A stretch of DNA of 64,000 bases from Picocystis sp. L7 (Eukaryota; Chlorophyta; Picocystophyceae; Picocystales; Picocystaceae): positions 434,001 through 498,000 of the forward strand of contig QXJR01000008.1 of NCBI GenBank assembly GCA_020975725.1. Reading direction: 5' to 3'. Numbering within the stretch: position 1 is the stretch's first letter; each line of letters opens with the position of its first letter. Under the pieces are notes generated by a model. It was not told the origin of the DNA. It did not search any database and was given only the letters and a program-made list of their open reading frames with translations. Shown here piece by piece: positions 9,649 through 18,726 of this stretch. The translations under genes were made by a program, and so were the position numbers.

Positions 9649-11601
9649 ATGGAAGCGCTCTCCGTCGACAAAGATCCCGAAGAGAGCGAAGCGATGGTGC
9701 AGCGAGGCGGTGGTGGTGGCTTCTCGTCGGAGTTCCGAAGCAACAGATGGAGGACAAGCATGGCGAGGCACCGCCGGATGCGGTGGCTGGCCTTCGCGTT
9801 CTTGGTGTTGGCGTCGGTGTTGGCTGGGATGTTCATCTGCTCCGCGACGCATCGCTTGGACACAGATGATGGTGTGCAAAACAAGCGCAAGTGGGGGACA
9901 CAGTTCGACCACCAGGGAAGACCGCGGCTTTCTATCTCCACACGTGGTGCAGCAGCGGCAGACACCGGGACATGCAGCGAAATCGCACGAGACGTCATGA
10001 AAGGAGGTGGGAACGCAGTAGACGCGGCCGTCGCAGGTGCCTTCTGCCAAGGAGTCGTGAATCCGCACTCCAGTGGTGTAGGAGGTGGGACCATCATGGT
10101 GATCAGGATGGCGGACGGAAGGGCGCAAGTGATCGATGCACGGGAGGTGGCTCCAGAGAACGCCTATGAAACGATGTTTCCATCTACCAATCACGATGAC
10201 CGGCCTTCTGTCAATGGGGGCCTCGCCATCGCAGTTCCCCTAGAGATGTTGGGTCTTCGGGAAGCCTGGAAACAGTATGGAAGCCTGGAATGGAAGAGAT
10301 TGGTTTTGCCTGCGGCTGAACTAGCCACCGGATTCAAGGTCCATCCACTCCTTTCGGAAATGATCAAACTATCTCTCCCCATGCTTGAGCGGTTTCCCAC
10401 CCTCATGAAGATCTATGCACCCAAAGGTAAAGCACCGGAACCTGGGGAGAAGTGCTGCAGACGCCCCGAATTCGCACGGTTCCTCAGAAGGGTGGCAGAG
10501 GAAGGCCCTGAATTCATGTACCAAGAGAAGATGGCCACGACCCTGGTCGAAGAGATCAATGCGGCGGGGGGAAACTTTACCAAAGAAGATTTCTTGCAAG
10601 CTAAGCCAACCATGCGTCCACCGCTTCGGACCACCATCAACGGGCTTGAATTTTTGGGTGCCCCTCCGCCATCAGCAGGGGTGGCCGTCCTCTCTGCTCT
10701 CCATTTGCTCAGCTATTTGAAGCAGCCACCGATTAGTTTAGGGCTCCAGTTTTATCACTATTTGGTGGAGAGTATGCGTCATGTGTTTGCCATGCGTTTG
10801 ACGCTAGGTGATCCAGCATTTGTACCAGATGCCAACGAGATAGCCATGAAAATGGTGGATGAGCGATTCATGAAGGACCTGTACAATACAATCAAGCCCA
10901 ATGCTACTCTCCCCCTCACCGATTATGGCGGAGAATATAACCCAATCAAATTGAATGGGAATGGCGGATACGTGCCGGATGACCAAGGCACGTCACACAT
11001 GTCGATTCTCGACGCCGACGGAAATGCTGTGGCGCTAACTACCACCGTGAACACCGGCTTTGGTTCAAAGGTGGTTTCTCCTTCAACGGGAATCATCTTC
11101 AACTCCCAGATGGATGACTTTTCAATTCCAGGAAAGTCTAACGTGTACGAATTGGCGCCGTCAAAGCCGAACTTTATCAGGCCAGGAAAGAAACCCTTGT
11201 CTTCGATGTCGCCCACTGTTGTTGTCAATCCACGCACTGGCAAGGTGCGCGCGGTTGTAGGAGCGAGTGGAGGGCCAAGAATCATCACAGCAGTACTACA
11301 AGCTCTGTCACGGCACTTTCTGTTGGGAAAATCGGTAATGGATTCTGTTTTTGAGCCTCGGCTGCACGATCAGCTGCTGCCAAACCGCTTGGGTATTGAA
11401 GACTGGGGTCTTCCATGGTCGAACACTCAACTGAATGTGTCCGAGCCCATGCGCAACTATTTGGCAAGTTTGGGGCACAAGCTGATGCCTCTTGGTTTTG
11501 AAAGCTTCTCTGTATGCCAGATGATTGCTGTTGTTCCAGAGACGGGACTTGTAGAGGCAGTTAGCGACCTCCGCAAAGACGGAGCTCCTAGCGGCTACTG
11601 A
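9649..11601 (+). CDS. Gamma-glutamyltransferase (glutathione hydrolase), type II membrane protein
   Basis: About 650 residues from the ATG at 9649; the open frame extends upstream to 9214 but that part is non-coding in character. The enzyme removes the gamma-glutamyl group of glutathione and its conjugates. A short basic cytosolic tail precedes a membrane anchor at ~45-64 (LAFAFLVLASVLAGMF). The large subunit follows, with ADTGTCSEIARDVMKGGGNA, PHSSGVGGG and a DAREVAPENAY block. The nucleophile Thr that starts the small subunit is T448 in DDQGTSHMS, followed by LDADGNAVALTTTVNTGFGS as in the family. The anchor suggests vacuolar or plasma-membrane location. The gene is tail-to-tail with the GNAT gene (64 bp). 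Confidence 0.93.
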   Translation: MEALSVDKDPEESEAMVQRGGGGGFSSEFRSNRWRTSMARHRRMRWLAFAFLVLASVLAGMFICSATHRLDTDDGVQNKRKWGTQFDHQGRPRLSISTRGAAAADTGTCSEIARDVMKGGGNAVDAAVAGAFCQGVVNPHSSGVGGGTIMVIRMADGRAQVIDAREVAPENAYETMFPSTNHDDRPSVNGGLAIAVPLEMLGLREAWKQYGSLEWKRLVLPAAELATGFKVHPLLSEMIKLSLPMLERFPTLMKIYAPKGKAPEPGEKCCRRPEFARFLRRVAEEGPEFMYQEKMATTLVEEINAAGGNFTKEDFLQAKPTMRPPLRTTINGLEFLGAPPPSAGVAVLSALHLLSYLKQPPISLGLQFYHYLVESMRHVFAMRLTLGDPAFVPDANEIAMKMVDERFMKDLYNTIKPNATLPLTDYGGEYNPIKLNGNGGYVPDDQGTSHMSILDADGNAVALTTTVNTGFGSKVVSPSTGIIFNSQMDDFSIPGKSNVYELAPSKPNFIRPGKKPLSSMSPTVVVNPRTGKVRAVVGASGGPRIITAVLQALSRHFLLGKSVMDSVFEPRLHDQLLPNRLGIEDWGLPWSNTQLNVSEPMRNYLASLGHKLMPLGFESFSVCQMIAVVPETGLVEAVSDLRKDGAPSGY

Positions 11602-11665
11602 ATGTCCTGCTCGGCCTCTTGCCATGCTTACCAAGGGAATAATACAAGTATGAGTGAGAGTTTCT

Positions 11666-12277
11666 TCATAAATCTGCCTCTTCGAATTCCTTCTTTACAG
11701 CTGCATCCTTCAAAGGTAGCATTGCCTCTAGAAGGAACACTCGTCCGATTGGGCTGTCTTTCCTCTTTCCTTCGCTGATTTTTCGAAATCCAATTCTGGT
11801 ATAGAGCGTCGTTGCCGCAGTATTATCACTGTCTACATGTGCATGCATGGATCGAGCTTCCCATTCATCCTGCGCGTACTGGGCTGCAATGCACATCAGT
11901 TTTTGGCCAACGCCACGCCTACGGGCAGTGGGAGAGACACATAGGTTGCACACATAGGCTTCCAGATTCTCGCCTGCCTCTTTTCCATGCTTGGAGACAT
12001 CCACTGATCCCAGTATGATTTCCTCTGCCCCTAAATCTGCCAGAAACGTGGCTTTTTCCTGTCTACGATCTATGTGCATGGTTTCCAACCTTCGTTGTTC
12101 CTGTTCTTCGAACATCTTCTTGTAGCTGGCCGTGAACCTCCCTTTGGACCGCGTCTCGTAGTAGCACTCCGCCCTCAGGCGTGCCACTCGCTTCCAATCT
12201 TTCTCTCCTTTGGCCACACGCACCGAAACCTGCTCCCATTCGCGACCCATCGCCATCGCCGTCCTCGTCGACGCCAT
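11666..12277 (-). CDS. GNAT-family N-acetyltransferase
   Basis: About 203 residues from the ATG at 12277. The GNAT fold is visible: VSVRVAKGEKDWKRVARLRA as beta1-alpha1, EEIILGSVDVSK in the middle, LEAYVCNLCVSPTARRRGVG with the R-x-x-G-x-G acetyl-CoA loop (ARRRGVGQKL), then a helix, SDNTAATTLYTRIGFRK and a short tail. The layout resembles the plastid GNAT proteins of plants, which acetylate N-termini and lysines. The leader here is short (MASTRTAMAMGREWEQ), so plastid location is only possible. No substrate can be assigned. It is head-to-head with the CGL160-like gene across about 400 bp. Confidence 0.78.
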   Translation of the reverse strand: MASTRTAMAMGREWEQVSVRVAKGEKDWKRVARLRAECYYETRSKGRFTASYKKMFEEQEQRRLETMHIDRRQEKATFLADLGAEEIILGSVDVSKHGKEAGENLEAYVCNLCVSPTARRRGVGQKLMCIAAQYAQDEWEARSMHAHVDSDNTAATTLYTRIGFRKISEGKRKDSPIGRVFLLEAMLPLKDAAVKKEFEEADL

Positions 12278-12685
12278 CGCCAACCACGTCTTGCGAACTG
12301 CCACATCCGTGTGGGAAATTTCTTATCCGAACCGAAACGGACGACATCCGGTTCTGGATGGAGAAGATTCTCCCAGGTGGGTTCCTGGGTCCCATGGAAC
12401 CGGACACGAAGTTCTGGCGTGGTCGAATTCCGCTCCTTGGCGGAGGTGCGAGTGGCGTGTCCATCGGAGGAGATGGGAACGGAACCGCTTGTGTGCCTGC
12501 CTGACTGCCATGCATCTGGGATCCGCGGCGCGTCGCTGCTGGCCGTGCAAATCCGCGTCGCTCGGAGGTTCCTTTGAAGGCACGGGTGACCGGGGTAGTC
12601 GGATTCGATCCAAAGGGAACGACCGAAGATCGAAAGGGAAGGGTTTCCCGTTGTAAAAACCGTTGCCTATCGAGAGTATGGGTGC
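12278..12685. promoter_or_regulatory. Divergent intergenic region (GNAT / CGL160-like)
   Basis: This 408-bp region between two head-to-head starts presumably carries both promoters. It contains GGATTCGATCC-like and AACCGGAC-like short inverted motifs near 12350-12400 and 12590-12600, related to the TTCGAA motif seen in other head-to-head regions. No TATA box stands out. Confidence 0.4.
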
Positions 12686-13594
12686 ATGGCCTGTGGTCGA
12701 CACCAAACGGACGTGATGCGCACCGTGGCAAGGTCCACGCTGCGCGTGCGCACTCGCGCGACGCACAAGTCGAAGTTTTTCAGCGAGGAGGATCCCAATG
12801 CACCCATTCCCAGCGTGCGGAGGTTTCCAAGCTTGGAAGAGAAGGATTTCGTGAAGGAACGCGACGAGTTGATCTGGAACACGCCGTGGCAAGAACAGTT
12901 GGAATACAAGGCGAACGCACAGAAGCGTATCGTCGAGCAAGACCAAGGGAGCAGGGACATGGGAGGAAGCGAGGAAGAGAAAGGCGTGGTGCGACTCGCG
13001 AGTAGAGCCGCTCTGGACGACCTCGCCGGCGAGTTGGTGTACGCGCCGACGAAGCAACCGTCACCACCACCACCAACTGGCAGCGCATTCGCGAGAGCGT
13101 CGACCGCACAGACCTTCGAACCGATCAAAGGAGACGCCATTGGTTCCGTGGTTCCTCCTTCTCCACGCGTGTCGTCGGATTCGACGAGCAACTCGAATTC
13201 GGTGCCATACGAGCAGCTCAAGCTGGAGCTCACCGTCGGCACGCCGCTGCTCGGCGCGTTGCTCTCCGTCGGCTGCGGCTGGACCTACGGTTTGGACGTC
13301 GGCGCCAGCGTGGGTGCGGGTGCACTGGCGAGCGTCGTGTACGTGCGCATGTTGGCAACGTCTGTGGACTCGAGTGCAGGCGTCGGTGCTGCCTTCTCGC
13401 AGCCCAGGCTGCTCGTGCCTGCCATCTTGGTGGCAGGAATCAATCGTTGGAACGCGCTCGCTGCGGACCAGTACGGCGTGGAGCTGCTGCTGTTGCCTGC
13501 ATTGGCTGGATTCTTCGTGTACAAAGCCGTGGCCATCGGACAGCTGCTACGCGACATCCTGGTCTTGTCCAAAGGAAGCCAGACGTCCGGCTGA
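12686..13594 (+). CDS. CGL160-like plastid membrane protein (ATP-synthase assembly, Atp1/UncI-type domain)
   Basis: About 302 residues; an alternative start is the ATG at 12716 (MRTVARSTLRVRTRA), a good transit-peptide start. The N-terminal soluble part contains RDELIWNTPWQEQLEYKA, a conserved-looking block in a 'green-lineage only' style, then a Ser/Pro-rich linker. The C-terminal ~115 residues hold about four hydrophobic helices (LELTVGTPLLGALLSVGCG, VGAGALASVVYVRML, PRLLVPAILVAGINRW, LLLLPALAGFFVYKAVAIGQ), the size and arrangement of the UncI/Atp1 domain of CGL160. CGL160 assists assembly of the chloroplast ATP synthase membrane ring. The assignment rests on layout and partial motif memory, so it is moderate. 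Confidence 0.6.
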   Translation: MACGRHQTDVMRTVARSTLRVRTRATHKSKFFSEEDPNAPIPSVRRFPSLEEKDFVKERDELIWNTPWQEQLEYKANAQKRIVEQDQGSRDMGGSEEEKGVVRLASRAALDDLAGELVYAPTKQPSPPPPTGSAFARASTAQTFEPIKGDAIGSVVPPSPRVSSDSTSNSNSVPYEQLKLELTVGTPLLGALLSVGCGWTYGLDVGASVGAGALASVVYVRMLATSVDSSAGVGAAFSQPRLLVPAILVAGINRWNALAADQYGVELLLLPALAGFFVYKAVAIGQLLRDILVLSKGSQTSG

Positions 13595-13834
13595 GGAACC
13601 AAGCCTCCCCTCCAAGCGACGCCTCCGGATCAACTCTCGACAATAAAGGAAGCGAACGACGCGTTCTTGGTCCTTCTAGCTCTTTCATGCGCCGTTCGCC
13701 TTCCTCGTGAAGACGTTTGTGTCTCTCCGCCATGGGATCCAATCCCAACAAACACTGGCGAAACGTGAGAAGCGACCGACGCTTGTCCGGTGCGCGGTGT
13801 CGAGCGGCGTCGGAACCCGCTCGAAGACGTGGAA

Positions 13835-14968
13835 ATGCGCGCCATGCGATCGCTGCGAGGCCGTGCGATGGCACTGGCGGCGTTCGGAGGGGGATGCGCG
13901 TACGCAGGTGCCGCGTACGCGCGTTCCGAAGCGCCTTTCGCGCTCGCGGAGCCGACGAAGGAACAGGACCCGTCCGCCTGGTCGATGCGAAACGCTTGCC
14001 TTGGGCCGCATTTCATCACCGACGCAGCAGAAGCGTGTGCACCCGCGGTAGTGAACTTGACCGTGTCCATGACGGCTTTTGGAGGTGCGCTGGTGGGACG
14101 CAGCAGCGGCTCTGGATTCATCTTGGACAAGGACGGACTCATCTTGACCAACCTACATGTCGTGGCAGAAGCGATTGGACGCAGGAAAAATGGTGGGGTC
14201 ACCGTAGCATTGCAAGACGGACGGACTTTTGAAGGAAGAGTGCTATCCTACGACAGCGCCAGCGATCTAGCTGTGGTCAAAGTTGACACGAAATCGCCGC
14301 TGCCGACCCTCAAGCTTGGTAACAGCCGCGCTCTTCGCGTGGGTGAATGGGTGGTGGCTTTGGGTAGCCCCCTCCACCTGCAAAACAGCGTGACCGCGGG
14401 TATCGTGAGCTGCGTGGAGCGCAAGGGAACAGAAATTGGATTGCAAGGGTCTACGAGAATGGACTACATTCAGACGGACGCTGCCATCAACCAGGGCAAT
14501 TCGGGTGGGCCGCTGGTCAATCTCTCGGGCGAAGTCATCGGTATTAACAACATGAAAGCGCTTGCTGCTGATGGAGTTAGCTTCGCCATACCTATTGATA
14601 CGGCCAAGAAGGTGGTAAACCAGCTTCTCAAGAAAGGCCGGGTCAGTAGGCCATACATTGGTATGAAAATGCTGGAGCTGAACGAAGGGATCGCTTCCCA
14701 GTTGCTGGAGAGAGATCCCACGTTTCCACCGGTGACGACTGGAATTCTAGTCCCCCAAGTACTGCCAGGCTCCCCAGCCGAACGCGGAGGTTTGCGAGCC
14801 GGGGATGTTATTGTTGAATTTGGTGGGCAAAAGGTTACCTCCATTCGTCAAATACTGGATACCCTGGGCGATGAGGCAGGGCAAGTCTACAACATTAAGG
14901 TGGTGCGTGCCAAGGGTCAAGTCGTCACGCTGAAGGTCCAGAGCGAAGAAGCGTCGCCGAGCATGTAG
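13835..14968 (+). CDS. Deg/HtrA serine protease with one PDZ domain (HtrA2/Deg14-like)
   Basis: About 377 residues from the ATG at 13835. The N-terminus (MRAMRSLRGRAMALAAFGGG) resembles an organelle presequence plus a hydrophobic segment, as in mitochondrial HtrA2/Omi. The trypsin-like domain shows GSGFILDKDGLILTNLHVVA (His108), SASDLAVVKV (Asp144) and INQGNSGGPLVNL (Ser223), a complete catalytic triad. One PDZ domain follows (~265-370; GILVPQVLPGSPAERGGLRA, GDVIVEFGG). A single PDZ and the HtrA2-like core favour the Deg14 group of plants; thylakoid-lumen location cannot be excluded. It is on the same strand as the CGL160-like and SecY genes, each with its own spacer of 240-360 bp. Confidence 0.9.
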   Translation: MRAMRSLRGRAMALAAFGGGCAYAGAAYARSEAPFALAEPTKEQDPSAWSMRNACLGPHFITDAAEACAPAVVNLTVSMTAFGGALVGRSSGSGFILDKDGLILTNLHVVAEAIGRRKNGGVTVALQDGRTFEGRVLSYDSASDLAVVKVDTKSPLPTLKLGNSRALRVGEWVVALGSPLHLQNSVTAGIVSCVERKGTEIGLQGSTRMDYIQTDAAINQGNSGGPLVNLSGEVIGINNMKALAADGVSFAIPIDTAKKVVNQLLKKGRVSRPYIGMKMLELNEGIASQLLERDPTFPPVTTGILVPQVLPGSPAERGGLRAGDVIVEFGGQKVTSIRQILDTLGDEAGQVYNIKVVRAKGQVVTLKVQSEEASPSM

Positions 14969-15331
14969 TTTTCATCACAACATTGCACAGTTTGCTTTTT
15001 CTTCCTAACTTTGCTTTTCTTGCGAGGTTTCCGCATCCGGAGAAACACGAATACGTGGTTCCGGTATCTCTCTGCTTCGCAACGCCACTTCACTTCACGT
15101 CTCGATTCCTTCCCTGTGATGGCGACGCTGTCCTTCCCTTGTTCCATCTCAGACCGAGTGGCTTGGTCATCCTGTTCCTCGTTCACACCAATCCTTTCGC
15201 TTACCCCTTTCCCGGTCTTCCCCGGTACGGTCGGGGTCAACCGTTTCTTCGACCCCGAGGTCTTCCCTTTCAACCGCACGTCAGAAGGGGCGCCATTGGA
15301 TCCTTTCGAAAGTACGTTATCCACCGACGCG
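14969..15331 (+). other. Spacer and 5' leader before secY
   Basis: This 363-bp region follows the Deg stop. The secY frame is open upstream from 15011, but the residues are unlike a transit peptide and several ATGs precede the chosen start. It is probably 3' UTR, promoter and 5' UTR. No other feature is seen. Confidence 0.45.
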
Positions 15332-16741
15332 ATGGCGACGATGTCGACGTTGCCGCTGCAGATGCGCGCGTCAAGGGCGACACGGAGACCTTCTCGTGCC
15401 GTCTTGCGCACAAGGAAGACGTCCAGACGCGTGCCACCGGTGGTTCTTCGCAGCTCGCGTGGCGGAGGGAGTGGCGCGTCGGTCGACGATTTCTTCTCGG
15501 GCTCTTTGCCTGGGAAACTTGGTACGTTGGCGCTGCTGCTGCTGGTTAGCCGCGTGGGCGTGTACATCCCGCTGTCCGGAGTAGATCGGGAAGCTTTCGC
15601 CCAGACTCTCCAGCAGGGATCCCTCCTGGGGTACGTGGATACGCTGGCCGGCGGAAGCATCTCCAAAGTGGGACTCTTCTCTCTCGGCATCGTACCTTAC
15701 ATCAACTCGAGCATCATCTTCCAACTCCTGGCAAGCGTGTTCGATGGACTCAAAAAGCTCCAGAAGGAAGAAGGGGAAGCCGGACGGAGAAAGTTCCAGC
15801 AGTATCAACGCTATGGTGCACTCGGATTCGCCGTGATCCAAGCCGTGGGACAGTGTACCTACTTGCGTCCTTACGTCGAAAACTTCGATCTAGCATGGCT
15901 TGCTTCCTCCTCAGTCGCATTGACCGCAGGTGCAATGATACTGATGTACATTGGAGAGCAAATCTCGGAATTGAAGTTAGGCAACGGGACGTCCCTTCTC
16001 ATCTTTGCCAATATCTGCTCCTCCTTGCCGACGAGCCTGGGTCAAACTTTCGAGCAGGCCCAAACTCAAGGAGAAGCTAGTATTTTTGGTTTCGTGGCTG
16101 CATTCGTCATCTCCACGCTAGGTATCGTCTATGTACAAGAGGCCGAGAGGAAGATACCGATCAATTATGCGTCGCGATACAAGGCAGGTGGCTTGAACAA
16201 GACAAGCTACCTCCCCTTCAAGGTCAATTCCACGGGTGTGATGCCAATCATTTTCTCTTCTTCTTTGATGTCAGCACCGGCAGCCTTAGCCAGATTCACA
16301 AACGCAGATGCACTAAAGTCAGTTGCGCAGGTATTGTACCCCGGAGGACCCTTGTACCTTCCTGTGTCCATCGGTCTCATTGCCTTCTTCAACTATTTCT
16401 ACACATTTCTACAATTGGACCCAAAAGATGTGGCTGAGCAGTTGAAGCGTCAAGGAGCCTCCATCCCAGGCATTCGTCCAGGACGTTCAACAGAGGTCTA
16501 TCTAGGGGACACGCTGGAACGCATGTCGGTGTTGGGCAGTATATTCTTGGCATCTTTGGCTGCAGCGCCGGCTATTGTGGAGAACATCACGAAACTATCA
16601 AGTTTCCGCGGATTTGCAGGTACGTCGCTGTTGATCATGGTGGGCGTGGCTACCGACACGGCACGCAGGGTGAGGTCAGAACTGTTGATGCAGCAGTACG
16701 ACAGGATCGACAACCTGTACGATGAAAACAATAAGTTTTGA
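15332..16741 (+). CDS. SCY1: Plastid protein translocase subunit SecY (SCY1)
   Basis: About 469 residues. It is the channel of the thylakoid Sec translocase, which integrates and exports plastid proteins such as cytochrome f and OE33 in the SecA-dependent pathway. Residues 1-55 are a Ser/Arg-rich transit peptide (MATMSTLPLQMRASRATRR...). Ten membrane segments follow in SecY order: GTLALLLLVSRVGVYIPL (TM1), the plug region DTLAGGSISKVGLFSLGIVPYINSSI (TM2), IQAVGQCTYL, LTAGAMILMYIGEQI, and the cytoplasmic loop NKTSYLPFKVNSTGVMPIIF before TM7. The C-terminal loop RRQGASIPGIRPGRSTEVYL-like block (LKRQGASIPGIRPGRSTE) is diagnostic of bacterial/plastid SecY. The start was chosen at 15332 because it begins the transit peptide. 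It is tail-to-tail with the next gene (31 bp). Confidence 0.95.
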   Translation: MATMSTLPLQMRASRATRRPSRAVLRTRKTSRRVPPVVLRSSRGGGSGASVDDFFSGSLPGKLGTLALLLLVSRVGVYIPLSGVDREAFAQTLQQGSLLGYVDTLAGGSISKVGLFSLGIVPYINSSIIFQLLASVFDGLKKLQKEEGEAGRRKFQQYQRYGALGFAVIQAVGQCTYLRPYVENFDLAWLASSSVALTAGAMILMYIGEQISELKLGNGTSLLIFANICSSLPTSLGQTFEQAQTQGEASIFGFVAAFVISTLGIVYVQEAERKIPINYASRYKAGGLNKTSYLPFKVNSTGVMPIIFSSSLMSAPAALARFTNADALKSVAQVLYPGGPLYLPVSIGLIAFFNYFYTFLQLDPKDVAEQLKRQGASIPGIRPGRSTEVYLGDTLERMSVLGSIFLASLAAAPAIVENITKLSSFRGFAGTSLLIMVGVATDTARRVRSELLMQQYDRIDNLYDENNKF

Positions 16742-16772
16742 ATGCATTTGTTGAATCACAGCAGGGAACGCC

Positions 16773-17705
16773 TCAAGCATTCGCGAGGGCGTACTCTTTT
16801 TCCAAGTAGTCCACAATCTCAGCGCTCTCGTACATCTTCACTCCAGTGTTGGGATCTTCCAGGTAGGGAGCTTGAAAGGTTCCCGTGAGGTCATACAGTT
16901 GCTGGCGTTTAGCACTGCCTCTAGGCACGCTCTTGATGAGATGAGGGATGGCGAGCTCGTTCAGCTTGGCCCGCACGATCTTGCAGAAGGGCGATCCTTC
17001 GTAGGACCAGAGTACGAGGTTCTGCTCAGCCTTTTTGGCCGGTTTGTAGCTCCCTCCCGCCCCTCCCTGTGCGAGGGAGGCCAGTCCACACGTGAGTGCA
17101 GTGAAGAACCCCATGCGCAGCATCAGTGGCGGCGTACTTCCTCCTCCGTATTTCTCGTAGAGGTACTGGATGATATCATCGGATTCGTACATCACTTTTC
17201 CGGTGTTGGGATCTCTCATCATGGGGAACCTTGGCCTTCCTTGTAGTCCGGCTTCATCTGCGATTTTCTTGGCCATGGTTCGGAATGTTTCCGGCGTACC
17301 GCTTCGATCAGTGACTGGATAGTAGATGGCATCGAGGTCCAGCAGGGTCACGGCTTCCCTTGCTTTGCGGCAGAACGGACAGGATTCGAACTCCCAGAAC
17401 TCCAACGGTTGTTCTGGTCGAGCCCACGTTCCTTTCTTGGTTTCTTCCTGCACCCTGTATCCCGCCACGCGTGCGACGGAGTACGTCTTTTCTTCCGTCG
17501 ACGGTTCTTTGACGAAGGAGACGCGGTATCCGTCCACGAGTGCTCCCGTTCCCAATCGCAGTAGCGTGCCCAAGGCCGCTCCGAGCACCTTTCCCGTCTG
17601 ATCGGGTCTCACGTAGAACTTCCTTGGTTTGGGTGTCGACGGCGGTGCCGATGGCGTTCCACTGGCTTTCACGCACATCCCACGTCGCAGCACGGCCTTC
17701 TTCAT
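16773..17705 (-). CDS. Plastid protein with two GST-N/glutaredoxin-like thioredoxin folds
   Basis: About 310 residues from the ATG at 17705. It resembles plant chloroplast 'thioredoxin family' proteins of the At5g03880/At4g10000 type. Residues 1-30 look like a transit peptide. The first thioredoxin-fold unit (~100-190) has WEFESCPFCRKAREAV with CPFC (109-112) and a cis-Pro block FPMMRDPNTGKVMYESDDI. The second (~208-305) has WSYEGSPFCKIVRAKL with SPFC (Cys221) and APYLEDPNTGVKMYESAEIV. The first unit thus keeps a dithiol and the second a single Cys. A hydrophobic patch (MGFFTALTCGLASLAQGG) separates them. The frame continues upstream to 18845, but that part is a CT-rich low-complexity promoter and is not included. 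Confidence 0.82.
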   Translation of the reverse strand: MKKAVLRRGMCVKASGTPSAPPSTPKPRKFYVRPDQTGKVLGAALGTLLRLGTGALVDGYRVSFVKEPSTEEKTYSVARVAGYRVQEETKKGTWARPEQPLEFWEFESCPFCRKAREAVTLLDLDAIYYPVTDRSGTPETFRTMAKKIADEAGLQGRPRFPMMRDPNTGKVMYESDDIIQYLYEKYGGGSTPPLMLRMGFFTALTCGLASLAQGGAGGSYKPAKKAEQNLVLWSYEGSPFCKIVRAKLNELAIPHLIKSVPRGSAKRQQLYDLTGTFQAPYLEDPNTGVKMYESAEIVDYLEKEYALANA

Positions 17706-18264
17706 GCCTCGATCGAGTGGGTCCCTTGAAGCACACGTCCACACCGTCGTGGTGGTGCAATTTCGCTTCGTGAAAAACGCCTCGCTCGGTTCCCTTCTCC
17801 TTCCCTCCGGTTCCTCACCACTTCGTATGTGGAGACACGTCTCCTTCGGTCTGTCCCGATCGGGGGATCCGACTCCCTTTCCGACCCCCCCTTTGGGGCT
17901 CGGGTCAACCCCCCCCCCCCATGGCGGGATCGATGGGGGAAGGGGGGAGCACCACATCCGGATCGGACACCCAGGCTCCCTCCCCGGGATCCAGACAGAG
18001 AGACAAGGGGAGAGACGGAAGTGGACCGGGGACGAGAGAGATGGAGACAGAGGAGGAGAGAGAGGCAGGGAGGGAGAGGAAAGGAGAGAGAGGCACTGAG
18101 GGACAGAGGAGGAGAGGCAGAGTGTGGATGAGGGAGAGTGTGGATGAGGGAGAGGCAGTGAGGGAGAGACAGAGTGAGAGAGGCAGAGTGTGGATGAGGG
18201 AGAGGCAGTGAGGGAGAGACAGAGTGAGAGAGGCAGTGAGGGAGAGGGAAGGAGAGAGAGCACG
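17706..18264. promoter_or_regulatory. Divergent intergenic region with GA/CT-rich repeat
   Basis: This 559-bp region lies between two head-to-head starts. It holds a C-run at 17909-17920 and a strongly purine-rich tract from about 17995 to 18264 on the plus strand that includes a 50-bp tandem repeat (separate entry). The frames through it on both strands are simple-sequence artefacts. Confidence 0.6.
18050..18264. repeat. GA-rich tandem repeat, 50-bp period
   Basis: Plus-strand purine tract built from GAGGGAGAG, GGCAGTGAGG and AGTGTGGATGAG blocks. Two adjacent 50-bp units (about 18137-18186 and 18187-18236) are essentially identical, with partial copies on both sides. It ends right at the ATG of the small lumenal-protein gene, so it forms that gene's 5' UTR or core promoter. 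Confidence 0.85.
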
Positions 18265-18726
18265 ATGGCGGTGCGCATGCGTGCCAGGACCGTGCCGACG
18301 AAGGACGCGGCAGCGGGGCCAGAGAAGAGAACAAAGGCCAAGAGACGCGCGGTGATCGGTGCAGGAACGGCAATCGTGCTGGGAAGAACGGTGCCGGCCA
18401 CGTGGGCCTTCGGACTGGGTGGAAAACAAGCGCAGAACTCGTCGGCATCCGAATACGAACGGATGATGGAACAAATGAAAAGCAACGGCACCGAAAGCGA
18501 ATCCGAAGGACTCAGCGCAGAAAGCATGTACAGCCCATGCCCGGAAGGATACCAACTCAAAATGAGAAAAAGCGTGTCCTCGGCGCAATGCCTCAAGTAC
18601 GACGACGACGGAGAGGAAGATAACGCGTCGAAAGCGGAAGAAAAAGCACCCGAAACCAACCAGGAAGGAGATCCCGAAGATGGATACATCGTCAACGGAG
18701 TGCGCATCACGTTTGCGACGGAGTAA
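18265..18726 (+). CDS. Small plastid protein with Tat-like lumenal signal, unknown function
   Basis: About 153 residues. Residues 1-28 are basic (transit-like). RRAVIGAGTAIVLGRTVPATW is a twin-arginine-type hydrophobic segment ending in ATWAFG, a plausible thylakoid processing site. The mature part has SSASEYERMMEQMKSNG, then SMYSPCPEGYQLKMRKSVSS and AQCLKYDDDGEE, with two Cys that could pair in the lumen, and a short acidic C-terminus ending YIVNGVRITFATE. No family is recognised. The start at 18265 is fixed by the purine repeat upstream. A small soluble lumenal protein, perhaps photosystem-associated, is the natural guess. Confidence 0.7.
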   Translation: MAVRMRARTVPTKDAAAGPEKRTKAKRRAVIGAGTAIVLGRTVPATWAFGLGGKQAQNSSASEYERMMEQMKSNGTESESEGLSAESMYSPCPEGYQLKMRKSVSSAQCLKYDDDGEEDNASKAEEKAPETNQEGDPEDGYIVNGVRITFATE

